Shown: piece after piece, positions 1 to 11,042 of the stretch | Layout of the letters: every line of letters begins with the position of its first letter | How positions within the stretch are numbered: the first letter of the stretch is position 1 | NCBI RefSeq assembly: GCF_000208745.1 | Contig: NC_030853.1 | Span: 25,967,908 to 26,031,907, forward strand | Source of the DNA: Theobroma cacao | Lineage: Eukaryota > Streptophyta > Magnoliopsida > Malvales > Malvaceae | Direction: 5' to 3' | Length of the DNA: 64,000 nucleotides | Program-made: the position numbers and the translations under genes | Notes under the pieces: generated by a model | The model's database searches: none | What the model saw: the letters and a program-made list of their open reading frames with translations, nothing else | What the model was told of the DNA's origin: nothing

Positions 1-164
1 TAAAAGTAATTATAATTTATATATATATATATATCAAAATTTATACATATAATTATAAAAAAAAATAAAAATCAAGAAGTGGTGGTCAGTATCCCTTGGC
101 TCTGTCAATAAGCACAAGCGACACAAGGACAGAGCATGGTGAGTTAAGGATTCAAACGTGGAAT
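1..164. other. AT-rich spacer with short TA tract
   Basis: No gene is seen. A short TA dinucleotide tract lies near positions 20-34. The sequence then runs directly into LINE-like debris. Confidence 0.5.
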
Positions 165-1730
165 TAGAGCATGAAGAGTTCAAAATTCAAATGTGGGGTT
201 GACTTTGGCGAACTGAAATCTGACGCTTTCACAAAAGCAACAGGAAGAATGAAAGGGGAATGGACAAACTTTGTCCTAGGTAATAAGGTTACTATGGGGC
301 CGACGAGAAAGGTGGAAAAAGAAAGGTTACAAAATATCAAAGAGGAAAAAGGACCTGTAGCGAAATCAGGGAGAAAGAGATATACGGAGGAGTTGTTTGG
401 GTTGAAAAAAATAAGGCCCAAGATGAAGTAGGCCCCAGAAGTGATAATGGGTGTGAAGAACCTAGTGAAAGGAGGACAGTAGCGAGCCCCAAGAGTGATG
501 AGAATTAAGGCCAAGTAGATGGAATAGTGAGGAATAAAGGGAGAGGAAAAAATCGGTCCAATGGAAGCCCAATTCAAGTCCTACTTCATCAACATAGTTG
601 AAGGAATTGGATGAAGATGTTTCACCGTCAAATCTACCTCTCTCAAGCAAACTAAAAAATAGAAAGTTGGGTTTGTTAAGTGAAGTGGTGAAAAGGATTA
701 AGGTAAGAAAAATCAAGCAACAAAGGAGAAAAGCAAGACGAGAAAATAGAGAAGCCTTCGTGGGGATGAGAGTGAGCATGACAGTTGGCTAATAAATCCC
801 TGTCAAATGGGGATGTGATAAATCATAATAAAATGAATGGACCTTGAGTTTGGCAAGAAAGTTGATGAGGTTTTTTTATAGTTTTGCTTGAGAAAAACAG
901 TCGTTTTATGATTTGAATTAAAATTGGCTAACTTTTTAAAGTAATTACCACAAGTTTCTAAGTTGGCAATCTTAATTGATTCAATTTCAACTAGGGAAAG
1001 TTGCATTTTAAGAGGGCAGCTACAGTATTTGTCAACAATATTCCAAAACAAATGCATTAGTGTTTGTTGGGCAATTTCTTTAAGAGTATGAAAATGTTGT
1101 TAATGTGTTTATTGCAAAGAAGAGGAGTAAGCTGGGGTAGAAGAATGGTTGTGAGTTTTGAAACTTTACATGAAGCAAGAAGAGTTTGTACTATGCTTAA
1201 TGGGATATGGTTTCTAAATTAGAAACTAAATATGAATATGGCAAGATTTTGGGACGGGACAACACATTAAAGGAGACGAAAGTTTAGGAAAGGGCACAGG
1301 GGTGGATTAAAAAACAAGTAGAATTGATTGGTTTTTAGTCTGTTTCAATTGGATGGGTACTTTTAGTCCAATTTGCCAAATCTCCTCGAATAGATCAGCT
1401 TTAAACCATTTCCTTATTATGTTGAGTTCTAAAGAATAGAGTTGGTGTCCAAAACCCTTTCGGGTATTGGGTTGTTGATGCAAACTAGGTTTTTGGGAAA
1501 GTAGTGCAAGAAAATTGGAGATCACACACAGTTACCAGTAGACCAAGGTTTTGTATGAAAGTAAAGCTACGTAAGTTAAAGTCTTTTTGAAGTAATGGAC
1601 TAGGGAGTGTAAGGGATGGCTAACGAAAAAATTAAAGCCTTGGAGGATGAAATTGAGGAGATTGAAGTGAGAAGGGATAAGAGGGAGTTGAAGTAAGGTC
1701 GAATTAAAGAAGAAAAAAGAGTTGATTAAG
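165..1730 (+). mobile_element. Degenerate L1-type LINE fragment, copy 1
   Basis: This is the decayed 5' half of a non-LTR retrotransposon on the plus strand. Around 1130-1240 the broken translation resembles the RRM-like or zinc-knuckle ORF1 protein of plant LINEs. Around 1310-1450 a stretch reading SRIDWFLV-like followed by a PYYVEF-like segment resembles the end of the apurinic endonuclease domain. Around 1640-1730 lies the charged linker before the reverse transcriptase. Stops and frameshifts are frequent, so it is dead. Positions 435-1730 recur almost colinearly at 1739-3020. No poly-A tail or target duplication was identified, and the reverse transcriptase domain is absent. Confidence 0.6.
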
Positions 1731-1734
1731 GTAG

Positions 1735-3130
1735 CACAAGAAGTGATAATGGGCTTAAGGAATCTAGTGAAAGGAAGACATTAGTGAGCCCCAAGAGTGA
1801 TGAGAATGAAGGCCGAATAGATGGGCTAGTGAGTAAAAAAGGAATAAAGATAAAAATGGAACCCGTATTCAAGTCCTATTTTTAGCAACATAGTCGAAGG
1901 AATTGGATAAAGATATTCTACCATCAGATTTGTCCCTTTTAAGCGAACTAAAATATAGAAAGTTGAGGTTGTTTAGAAAAATCAAGCAACAAAGGGGAAT
2001 GGTAGGAAGAGCAAACAGAGAAGTTTTTTGTAGGGATGTGAGTGAGCAAGAAAAGGTGGCCAATCAATCCCTATCAAAATGGGATGTGATAAATCATAAC
2101 AAAAATGAATGGGCCTTGAGTTTCGTGAGAAAGTTGACGAGATTTTTTTATAGTTGTGCTTGAAAAAAACAACCGTTTCATGATTTGAATTATGGTTGGC
2201 TAACTTTTTAAGGTATTTACCATAAATTTCTGAGTTGAAAATCTTAATTGATTCGATTTCAACAAAGGAAAGTTACATCATAGAAAGGTGGTTTTGGTGG
2301 TTGTTAACAATATTCTAGAACAAATTCATTAGCGTTGGTTGGGCAATATCTTTCAAAAGTACGAAAATGTTGTTGATTTGTTTATTGTGGCGAAGAGGAG
2401 TAAGTTGGGGAAGAAGAGTGGTTGTGTGAGGTTTGAAACTTTACATGAAGTAAGAAGAGTTTGTACTGTGCTTAATAGAGTGTGGTTTCCAAACCAGAAA
2501 CTCAATATGAATATAGCAAGATTTTGAGATAGGATAACATTTTAAAGAAGAAAAAGGTCTATCAAGGAGGGGACACAGGGGTAGAGTAAAAAATAAGTAG
2601 AATTGATTGGTTTTTAGTCTTTTCAAATTGGATGGATACGTTTAGTCCATTATGCCAAATCTCCTTGAATAGATCAGCTTCAGACCATTGCCCTTATTAT
2701 GCTGAGTTTTAGTGGATACAATTGGGGTACAAAACCTTTTTAGGTATAAGATTGTTGATTCTTGAAAAAGGGTTTTGTGGAAGTAGTGCAACAAAATTAG
2801 AGATCATACATAGGTACATGTAGACTAGGGTTCTGTACGAAAGTAAAGTTAATTAAGTTGAAGTCTTTTTCAAAAAAATGGAATAAGAAAGTGTTTGGGA
2901 TGGTTGATGAAAATAGTTAAGTCTTGGAGGATGAAATTGAGGATACTGAAGTGAGAGGGGATAAGAGGGAGTTGAGTGAGGTCCAATTGAAGAAAAAAAA
3001 GGAGTTGACTAAAGAACTATGGACAGCGCACTACAATAAAGAGCCAAATTGCAAATAAAAATATCGAGTTAAATGGATTAAGAATGGAGATAGAAACGCA
3101 AAGGTTGTCACTGTAAGGCCAAGTTCAAAC
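1735..3130 (+). mobile_element. Degenerate L1-type LINE fragment, copy 2
   Basis: This is a second, head-to-tail copy of the LINE segment. At 2339-2527 a readable stretch contains VVDLFIVAKRSKLGKKSG followed by VRF, typical of the RRM-like fold in LINE ORF1 proteins. At 2590-2700 an SRIDWFLV-like endonuclease end recurs. At 2990-3110 the translation around KYRVKWIKNGDRNAK matches the conserved segment just upstream of the LINE reverse transcriptase, with an in-frame stop inside it. It extends about 100 bp further into the element than copy 1. Both copies are inactive. Confidence 0.62.
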
Positions 3131-4143
3131 ACAGTGTAATATGATCTTTAGGTTGAATGTAAAAAGGAAGTGAATAGAACACCCGAAGATTGTTTGAAAT
3201 GAGATTTATGAGTACTTTAAGAGACAGTTCTCTTCTACACCATAAGTGAGTCCGAGATAGGATTGAATATAATTGTTTGAATTTTTTTTTATATCAATTA
3301 TAACAAAAGTATCTTAATTTACTATGTAAATTTAGAAATAATATATATTAGAACTTCTATTTATGCTGAGATTTGAATTTGAAAACTTCATTTTCAAATA
3401 TATATATATATATATATATATATGAACATATGCGTACATGTGAGATATCACTACTAAGGTAATGCAAATTTTGAGCATATAGTTGGAATGAAAATAATAT
3501 TACAAAATCCCTACTTTCATCGATACTTGATGAGGTAGCATGGTGGAAAAAAGAGAAATTTAAAAAAAAATTAAAATTAAGTTTTATTCTCTTTATTTCG
3601 GTTTGAGTTCAATAACAATAAAATACACCCACTTTGTTTAATTTTTGGCCTTTTCTATAGTATTTCTCATTAATATTTTTTAGATATATTTTTCACTAAT
3701 ATTAATAAAAATATATAAAGGCACTTATAAAAGTGTCTATGTACCATACTAAAAAAAACTAAGAAGAAGATAAATCAAAGCAAAGCAAAGAAAAGGTTGA
3801 AACTTACATATAAGGTAGGCCCTTGGGTAAGGCCATCCAAGCAAGAAGTTTTAAGTCTCAAATTTGGAGAGGTTTTATTTATTATTATAATAATAATTTA
3901 ATTAATTATATTAAAAATATATAAAAATTAAAATAATTAATAAAATATTTACTTTTTTTTCCTGTCTAGTAAATATTTATTTTCTCTCACTTTCATATCC
4001 TTATTAATTTTAAATTAATTATCTTATTTTTTATTAAAAATATATAAAAATAAAAAATTAATAATTAATAAAATAACATATTTTTTTACTTTCTTAATTA
4101 AGTACTTAATAAATCTCATTTTTTTTTAATTTTTAAAATATTA
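3131..4143. other. AT-rich intergenic region with TA microsatellite
   Basis: No coding signal is seen. A TA microsatellite covers about 3399-3423. The rest is low-complexity AT-rich sequence with many short A and T runs. Confidence 0.5.
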
Positions 4144-5036
4144 TTAATTCTTATCTATTTGTCCTTTTTCTCCCATCAGGAGAAATCCTCGCAGGAAGGC
4201 TCTTCTTGCTTCCTTTTGTACTGTGCAGGTTTGGTCATTTGTGGTTACTTTTTGCCTGGTTTGGTTTGCGGATAGCCACTTCCTGTTAAGTTTTTTGGGG
4301 CGTTGATTTCTCGGGCCGACGGGTGGCAGGTGTTTTGACATTGATTCTCTTGAATGCTGTTTCCTATCTTTTTGGTCCTTTGGTGCGAGGTGGGCAAGGA
4401 AAGCGGATGAGAGGAAGCTGGGACTTTTGATGATTCTGCTGGGCACTGAGGCGGGGCTTCTCTCTGAGGGTTGGCTCTGTGTTGAAAGGTTTTTGTGGTG
4501 CAGGATTGCTTTGGTTGTTTCATGATCCCATGCATGTGGATTCCGGTCGGAGGGCAGAGGATGGCTTTCTCTGGTCTGCTGAAAAGATATGGTTGGCTCG
4601 GTTGGCGTCTTGGCGTTTGATGCTGTCTTCTTTGTGCGATTGTGATGTGCTGGGTGTATACTTCCCGCTCCTTTCTGTGTTTGGGAGCCTTGGCTAAGGG
4701 TTGCTGATCAAGGCTGATCAGCTTGGGGTCGGATGCTGACTGCGCCTCTGGGCTCTCCTTCTTTCGCTCAATTTTGCGCTCCATTTGCAAATATTAGGAC
4801 ATTAGTTCATGTTTTGTCTTCTAGTCGCCCATTGCTTTTCTATTGAGGGGGGCGTGTTCTCTTACTGCCTTCAATGGCAAAGGCTTGCTGCAGTTCCTTT
4901 TGTTTCGCACAAGGGCAAATCCCTCTCTTAAGCTTGTTGTCTATGTCATGAAGAGTCTTCCAAACAGTTAGGTGCTAAACTTGAAATGGCATTCAAGCTT
5001 TTGGTTGAATAAAATCTCCCTTTCAAAAAAAAAAAA
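4144..5036 (+). mobile_element. Poly-A-tailed retroelement fragment, LINE-like 3' end
   Basis: This is an island of higher GC content within AT-rich DNA. It ends in a short AATAAAAT-containing tail followed by a 13-base A run (about 5024-5036), as at the 3' end of plant L1-type elements. The plus-strand translation is interrupted by stops. I could not find matching target-site duplications, so a processed transcript fragment is the alternative. The long minus-strand open frame here looks incidental. Confidence 0.45.
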
Positions 5037-5877
5037 ATGAGGGTAGCATGTATTTAATGATCTTTAATAATTATTTTTTTTATTTTTAATCAACTAATAA
5101 TAAGATATATTTAATAATTTTTAACCGTTATTTTATTTCTTATATATAAAATTATTATTTTTATTTATAATATCCACTTTCAATTTTTTTCTCCCTCATT
5201 TACTTTTTCTTTTTTTAACTTCAAATTTCTTTTAAAGAATATACAAGAAGTTCGTTATGTTATTAACTTTATAAAGTCGTAAACCTCATTTACGATTTGC
5301 AATAAGTATTCAATAATTAGATACTATTGTTCTAATCTTAACAGATTTTTTTATTTTAATTTAGAGTTTATATTATATTATTATATTGTCTTTATATTAT
5401 GTGATAGTTAATTTATTGAAATTAAAAATTTTGATTGTTGATTTTATTTTAATTTTTTAAAAATATAAAATAATTATAACAATTAAATATTTTTAAACTT
5501 CATAATAAATGTGTAAATATGTCAAATCAAAAATATAAATTTGATTATTCAAAATTAATTTTTTTAATTTTAAAAAAATCTTATTTAAATATATATTTTT
5601 TTAAGCTTTTGAAGTTGCTAAGCCGTCCCTGCTTATATCAAAGTAAATGAAAGTCTTGTCCCTTTTGGCATACCTCACATATCGCATAAAATCATCATAA
5701 GTTTAGAATCGTTGATCAGGTGGTGGACAAAAGTAGCACTGCAATTATCACAACTTAATTAATACAATGAAAATATTGACATAATTACATATTTTGCTTT
5801 TGAAATTGTTATTCAGTTTTAGTTGAGTAATCTAGTTGTAAATTTCATAATGTAAAAGGTTTATATGTCAAACTTCT
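5037..5877. other. AT-rich intergenic region
   Basis: Very AT-rich with many homopolymer runs. I see no gene, repeat family or regulatory site that can be supported. Confidence 0.5.
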
Positions 5878-6012
5878 TTAGGGTATACGGATCTTAAGCA
5901 AGACCTTGACTTCAGTACCATCATCTTTCAGCTTCGTATCCAGAGTCCAGCCTTCAGGAATTGGACCAGGGGAAGGGTTGATGTCCTTTTGGCCTTCATA
6001 GTCAGCCATTTC
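5878..6012 (-). pseudogene. Orphan 3'-terminal coding exon, unidentified protein
   Basis: The minus strand shows a pyrimidine-rich tract ending in CTTGCAG, then 44 codons without a stop and a TAA. The peptide starts EMADYEGQKD, contains SPGPIPEGWTLDTKLKDD and ends KVLLKIRIP. Its composition is protein-like and differs from the surrounding AT-rich DNA. I do not recognise the family. Upstream on the same strand lies LINE debris (6130-6310), and no preceding exon was found within about 1 kb, so this is probably the remnant last exon of a broken or displaced gene. A gene with a very long intron is possible. Confidence 0.4.
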
Positions 6013-6129
6013 CTGCAAGGTGGATTGGAAGAATCGAGTAAAAATATTATGCCTGCCTGCTTCTGGAATTTCAGTTTCAGTTTTTTGCTTGGCTAGTTTT
6101 TGTTTTTTTTTTGTTTTTAGTTCTTACAT

Positions 6130-6310
6130 GCAAGAAAAGATAAAAATCAAAATGCAATGGACCTCGGGCTTGGTGAGAAAGCTCACGAGATTTTTCCACA
6201 GCTGTGCTTGAGGAAAAATGGCCGTTTCATGATTTGATTTAAGATAATTACCACAGGTTTCTGAGTAAGTAATCTTAATAATTCAATTTCAACTTAGGAA
6301 AGTTACATTA
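6130..6310 (+). mobile_element. Third LINE-derived fragment
   Basis: About 170 bp here align with positions 830-1010 of LINE copy 1 and 2100-2280 of copy 2. The shared landmarks are the segment reading GAGAAAG(C/T)T(C/G)ACGAGATTTTT and the following CCGTTTCATGATTTGA. It is too short and too decayed to code for anything. Confidence 0.55.
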
Positions 6311-8465
6311 ATTCGAATCTAAATATTGTTATACTGTGAATTTGTTTATCAAGAATGTTTCAAATCAAAAAGAACATTATATTAATCACAGTATTTAGTT
6401 TTACGGTAAATACATGTATTTCCTTTTTTATTAATCAAATTTGAATCTCCTACTTTATTAATTGATTTTGGATCTCGTTTTCTCATTTATATATATATAT
6501 ATATATATAGTCCTTTGAATTGGATAAAATCTAACATTCAAATTCTCTACTTCCTCCTTATAGCTAGCCTTGCTCTTATGTATAAAAAGAGAGATGACCC
6601 GTCAAAACAATGAGACTCCTTACAACAGATACAAAATCCAGGACACGAAACAAAGCCAGAAATCCAACAGGGCTACAAAGGTGTAGCAGCGAGAAAGATA
6701 GGAAGAAAATCAAGGCAAACCCAAAACAACCAAGAAAAAACAGAAACAGGACAAACAAGATCAAGAGCAACAAAGCAACCGGAAGGACAAATCAAGCACC
6801 AAGGGAGGAATTATTTATAGAGACCAATTTATCTAAAATAAAAATATAAAAAATAAAAATTTATTTAAATTTTCATAAATAATTTAATTTTTTTTTAAAT
6901 ATTATCCCCTATTAATTTTGTCAGCTTTACGCAAATTAATCAGTTCTCATCCTTTATCATACAAAATCAACAATTTGTAAACTGTGGGATGTTGTTCCAG
7001 CTACCACATCATTATAATCATTTAGATATCATACATGTCTACAGTTTAGGTCAGTCGTCGGGCGAATTTTTTGATCTGGATGGGCTGATTTGGTTTATTC
7101 GATTGGCTGTCCTAACAAGTTTCTACTCATGCTGTCTACAGTTTCCATTCGACAAGTTAATCACCGAATTAGCCCATCGCTGGTGGTTTGCTGAGCAATT
7201 AGCTTACATATTCAACCCTTTCATACACGTTATAAATATATCACTGTCTTAACTTAGAGAAGATAGCAACTTTTACATCCTTTCTACCCACGCCAATGGT
7301 AGAATTATTATTAATAATAATTGTTGACCTTCCATTACAAGATACCGGAACCCTATGTTATTGGTTAAGTATTCGTAGATACCCGAATAACAGTTAACCA
7401 TTTATATTCTTAATTATTATATTTATTTTTTTAGTTTTTTAATTAAATACAGTCTGCTAAAACATGTAATAAATCTTTTAATATTGTTTGGGAATTTAAA
7501 TGTAGTGTCTAGATAATTTTCTTTTGATTAATAGTTATTGTCATTTGCATTGCATGTAAATAATTATTTTTATTTAATTTTAAATGATAATTATATATAA
7601 AATATAAATATTTTTAATTTTGTAAAATTAGTTTATCCATAAATGGAAGACAATTATAGATAAAAGACAATTAATATTTGTAATATTGACCTATAAATTA
7701 TTCAATATTATTAGAAATAAAAAAATATATTTTAACGAAACTTTTTTTAATACAATTAGAATTCTGCTTTCCATATTGAATTAATCTTATTAATATTTAT
7801 AATAAAATATTTTTATAATGAAAGTTAATCGATACAATTAAAATTTTTAAATATTTATAAATTAGATAAATCTTATTAATATTAATAATAAAAAATATTT
7901 AAAATAATATTTTAAAAATATAATAAACAAATATGAATCAAAAAGTTTTCCTACATCTATATACTTTATTATCTGTAATTAATATAGACTAAAGACATGC
8001 AAGCTTTCTTTTTCTTAATTTTTTCAGATTATTCACCTCAAAATAATGAGCTGCCCCTTTTGAAAATAAGGAAAACCATGCCTGCCGATGCAAGAGACAA
8101 AGCTGGGATGGTAATATTGCTATACATCTTGAATGTTAGCTTTGGGGGGCTTCCTACTGCATGAAAGAACTTGCTTGCCAACTTCCATAAAAGTTAAACA
8201 CAGGACTTAAGCCGGCCGATCAACATCATGAAGTTTAATTATGATGGATTCTGTAATTTCTCTCTTGTTTCCCTGGGAAAAGACTGGTACTTGATACACA
8301 CAAAATATTACAAAAGAATGCATTTATTGAGGATTCAAACAATCATTTGTTTAATGCTGGCCTTCGAACTATTTTTTAATTTCTATTTGGTTCCAATGGC
8401 TTTCACTAGTCTATAACTGTATCTATGTATAGAATGAGTTGTCTCATCAGTCATCATTCATTATT
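6311..8465. other. Intergenic region without supported genes
   Basis: An AT microsatellite lies at about 6489-6509. The stretch 6576-6840 has a composition unlike its flanks and may be a reversed retroelement 3' end, but no tail or duplication supports this. Positions 7300-7960 are strongly AT-rich. The 87-codon frame at 6989-7252 has no recognisable features and was not accepted. Confidence 0.4.
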
Positions 8466-8741
8466 CATACCTATAAAAAAAAATCCAAAGCTTTTCTTCT
8501 CTTCTTCTTGTTCTTAATAGATTTTAATTATACACTCATACATTGACATAAGGATAATTAAATCAATAGTCGTTAGAACAAAAGGAAAAACATCCACCTG
8601 TCCTTTTGTCTGCAACTTTATTTAAGATTGGTGCCGTGTTGGGTAGAACACGTTAATGTAATGTAATAATAAACATATTGTATTGATGTATAGGCAGAAG
8701 AAGCAACCATCAGTGTTGGTGTCAAACCATTGACTTTTAAG

Positions 8742-8749
8742 GCATATAC
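8742..8749. promoter_or_regulatory. P1BS-type phosphate-starvation element
   Basis: The octamer GCATATAC fits GNATATNC exactly. This is the imperfect palindrome bound by PHR1-type MYB factors upstream of phosphate-starvation genes. It lies about 690 bp upstream of the transporter start codon, and only about 170 bp upstream of the probable 5'UTR intron donor. I found no second copy between 8000 and 9440. Confidence 0.5.
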
Positions 8750-8916
8750 TCTTTGATGCCGGAATCCCATTCTGGGGGACTTGAAGAGATCAGATCCACT
8801 TAAATACCTTGACTGATGATCACTCTTGACCAACTCAGCCCTCTTTTTCATTTTGCCTGAGCCAAGGAGCAGCTGTTTGTCTCCGGAAGGTCAGGCAGTT
8901 CTGAATCTCTAAGCAA

Positions 8917-9388
8917 GTGAGCTAAATTACTAGGAATTCTGCATGTCAAGATGATTATTCAGTTTTCCATAGTTTTGATGAAGAGATGAAAAGTATTTTA
9001 TATCTTTGGAACAATCAATCATTCAATTGATCTTAATTTGGGGCTTTACCCATTCTCCTTTAAAGTTATATACATCTCTTATCTGGGATATGTATATGTA
9101 TTCTTTATTTGTATATGTATTCTTTATCGTTTTCAAAATGAGCATGCATGTTTAGTTCCTTGAATTCTGTAGTCCTCATATCTCAGGGCAGATTATATTT
9201 GTTTTGATGACTGATCGGGTGGTGACTCTCTAGGAATTATATATGGCGGAGGAATCGAAAAATTCCTTAAATGTCTAACTTGTATTAATTCTTAATTTTG
9301 CAGTCTTCTACATTTACATACAGGAATAGTATAGTAAAGAGCAGTGGGATCAATTGAATTTATGTTCTTGTTTTCCCATCTTGTGCAG
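8917..9388 (+). other. Probable 5'UTR intron of the phosphate transporter gene
   Basis: A donor-like GTGAGC at 8917 and a strong acceptor (TTTTCCCATCTTGTGCAG ending at 9388) bracket 472 bp. The acceptor lies 52 bp before the ATG. Introns in the 5'UTR are common in plant PHT1 genes. An alternative donor is GGAAG|GTCAGG near 8889. Only the acceptor is well supported. Confidence 0.45.
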
Positions 9389-9440
9389 GTAGAATCGATA
9401 TTTTGAGGGAGGCTAGTCAATAATCAAGATCTAGCTAGGC

Positions 9441-11042
9441 ATGGCTCGAAACCAACTTGGAGTTCTTAATGCTCTGGATGCAGCAAAGACACAATGGTAC
9501 CATTTCACTGCAATTATAATTGCAGGAATGGGTTTCTTTACTGATGCTTATGACCTTTTTAGCATCTCTCTTATCACAAAATTGCTTGGCCGTATATACT
9601 ACCACGTTGAAGGAGCTCAAAAACCTGGAACATTGCCTCCTAATGTAGCAGCTGCTGTTAATGGTGTGGCCTTTTGCGGCACTTTAGCTGGTCAGCTTTT
9701 CTTTGGCTGGCTTGGTGATAAATTAGGGCGGAAACGAGTTTATGGACTTACCCTGATGCTTATGGTGGTCTGCTCCATTGCCTCCGGGCTTTCTTTTGGA
9801 GATTCTCCAAAGGGTGTCGTGGCAACACTCTGTTTCTTCAGGTTTTGGCTTGGTTTTGGAATTGGAGGTGACTATCCCCTCTCAGCCACAATTATGTCTG
9901 AATATGCCAACAAGAAGACTCGTGGAGCATTCATCTCTGCAGTTTTTGCAATGCAAGGATTTGGAATTTTGGCAGGTGGGATTGTTGCTCTTATCGTGTC
10001 AGCTGCATTTGATCATGCGTACAAGGCCCCTCCATATTCTGTTGACGCAGACGGGTCAACTGTCCCTGAAGCTGACTATATTTGGCGCATCATTCTGATG
10101 TTTGGAGCAGTTCCTGCTCTCCTCACTTACTACTGGCGAATGAAGATGCCAGAAACAGCCCGTTATACTGCCCTCATTGCCAGAAACGCAAAACAGGCCG
10201 CTGCAGACATGTCCAAGGTCTTGCAAGTGGAGCTGGAAGCTGAAGAGGAGAAGGTAGAGAAGATGAGAGTGGCAGAATCCAATTCTTTTGGTCTATTCAG
10301 TAAGGAATTTGCACGGCGCCACGGAGTACACTTGCTTGGAACAACTACTACTTGGTTCTTATTGGACATTGCCTATTACAGTTCCAATCTGTTTCAAAAG
10401 GACATCTTCAGTGCGATTGGCTGGCTTCCAAAACCTGAAACTATGAGTGCAACTCATGAGGTTTATCGGGTTGCAAAGGCGCAAACACTTATTGCACTTT
10501 GCGGCACTGTTCCTGGATACTGGTTTACAGTGGCTTTCATCGATTATTTAGGCAGGTTCACAATTCAGTTGATGGGTTTCTTCTTCATGACTGTGTTCAT
10601 GTTTGCTCTTGCCATCCCTTATCATCACTGGAAATCTCACAACGCTGGATTCCTTATTATGTACTCATTGACCTTTTTCTTTGCAAACTTTGGACCCAAT
10701 GCCACCACATTTGTTGTGCCCGCTGAGATTTTTCCAGCAAGGCTGAGGTCAACATGCCATGGGATATCTGCAGCAGCTGGAAAAGCTGGGGCCATTGTTG
10801 GTGCATTTGGCTTCTTGTATGCTTCACAAAGTACGAACCCAGCAAACACTGATGCAGGTTACCCACCTGGTATTGGAATGAAAAATTCACTGATTGTGCT
10901 TGGTGCGATCAACTGCCTTGGGATGGCGTTTACTCTTCTGGTGCCCGAGTCCAAAGGAAAATCATTGGAAGAGCTAACAGGTGAGAATGAAGAGGACGGT
11001 GATGAGATCCAGAAGACATCTGCTCAGACCGTTCCAGTCTGA
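9441..11042 (+). CDS. PHT1-family high-affinity phosphate:proton symporter
   Basis: The gene encodes a 533-residue plasma-membrane inorganic phosphate/H+ cotransporter of the major facilitator superfamily, in one uninterrupted exon as usual for PHT1 genes. The first membrane segment contains [10 protein letters not shown] (residues 31-40). The PHT1 signature GGDYPLSAT is at 142-150, followed by [14 protein letters not shown] cytosolic loop rich in charged residues (about 240-285) separates two six-helix halves. The second half has [19 protein letters not shown], and the C terminus ends in an acidic tail after [13 protein letters not shown]. The length matches the family (about 520-550). The start is the first ATG after a good acceptor. 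A P1BS-type site upstream fits phosphate-starvation control. The PHT1;4/PHT1;5 type is likely, and the nearby BGAL9-like gene points to PHT1;5. The exact orthologue is inferred. Confidence 0.96.
   Translation: MARNQLGVLNALDAAKTQWYHFTAIIIAGMGFFTDAYDLFSISLITKLLGRIYYHVEGAQKPGTLPPNVAAAVNGVAFCGTLAGQLFFGWLGDKLGRKRVYGLTLMLMVVCSIASGLSFGDSPKGVVATLCFFRFWLGFGIGGDYPLSATIMSEYANKKTRGAFISAVFAMQGFGILAGGIVALIVSAAFDHAYKAPPYSVDADGSTVPEADYIWRIILMFGAVPALLTYYWRMKMPETARYTALIARNAKQAAADMSKVLQVELEAEEEKVEKMRVAESNSFGLFSKEFARRHGVHLLGTTTTWFLLDIAYYSSNLFQKDIFSAIGWLPKPETMSATHEVYRVAKAQTLIALCGTVPGYWFTVAFIDYLGRFTIQLMGFFFMTVFMFALAIPYHHWKSHNAGFLIMYSLTFFFANFGPNATTFVVPAEIFPARLRSTCHGISAAAGKAGAIVGAFGFLYASQSTNPANTDAGYPPGIGMKNSLIVLGAINCLGMAFTLLVPESKGKSLEELTGENEEDGDEIQKTSAQTVPV

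Noticed and set aside
4245..4790. A 181-codon minus-strand open frame
   Set aside because: Antisense to a poly-A-tailed retroelement fragment; Gln/Pro/Lys-rich low-complexity peptide with no motif.
6989..7252. An 87-codon plus-strand open frame
   Set aside because: No recognised motif, no splice context and no related copy in the window; expected by chance in this length of DNA.
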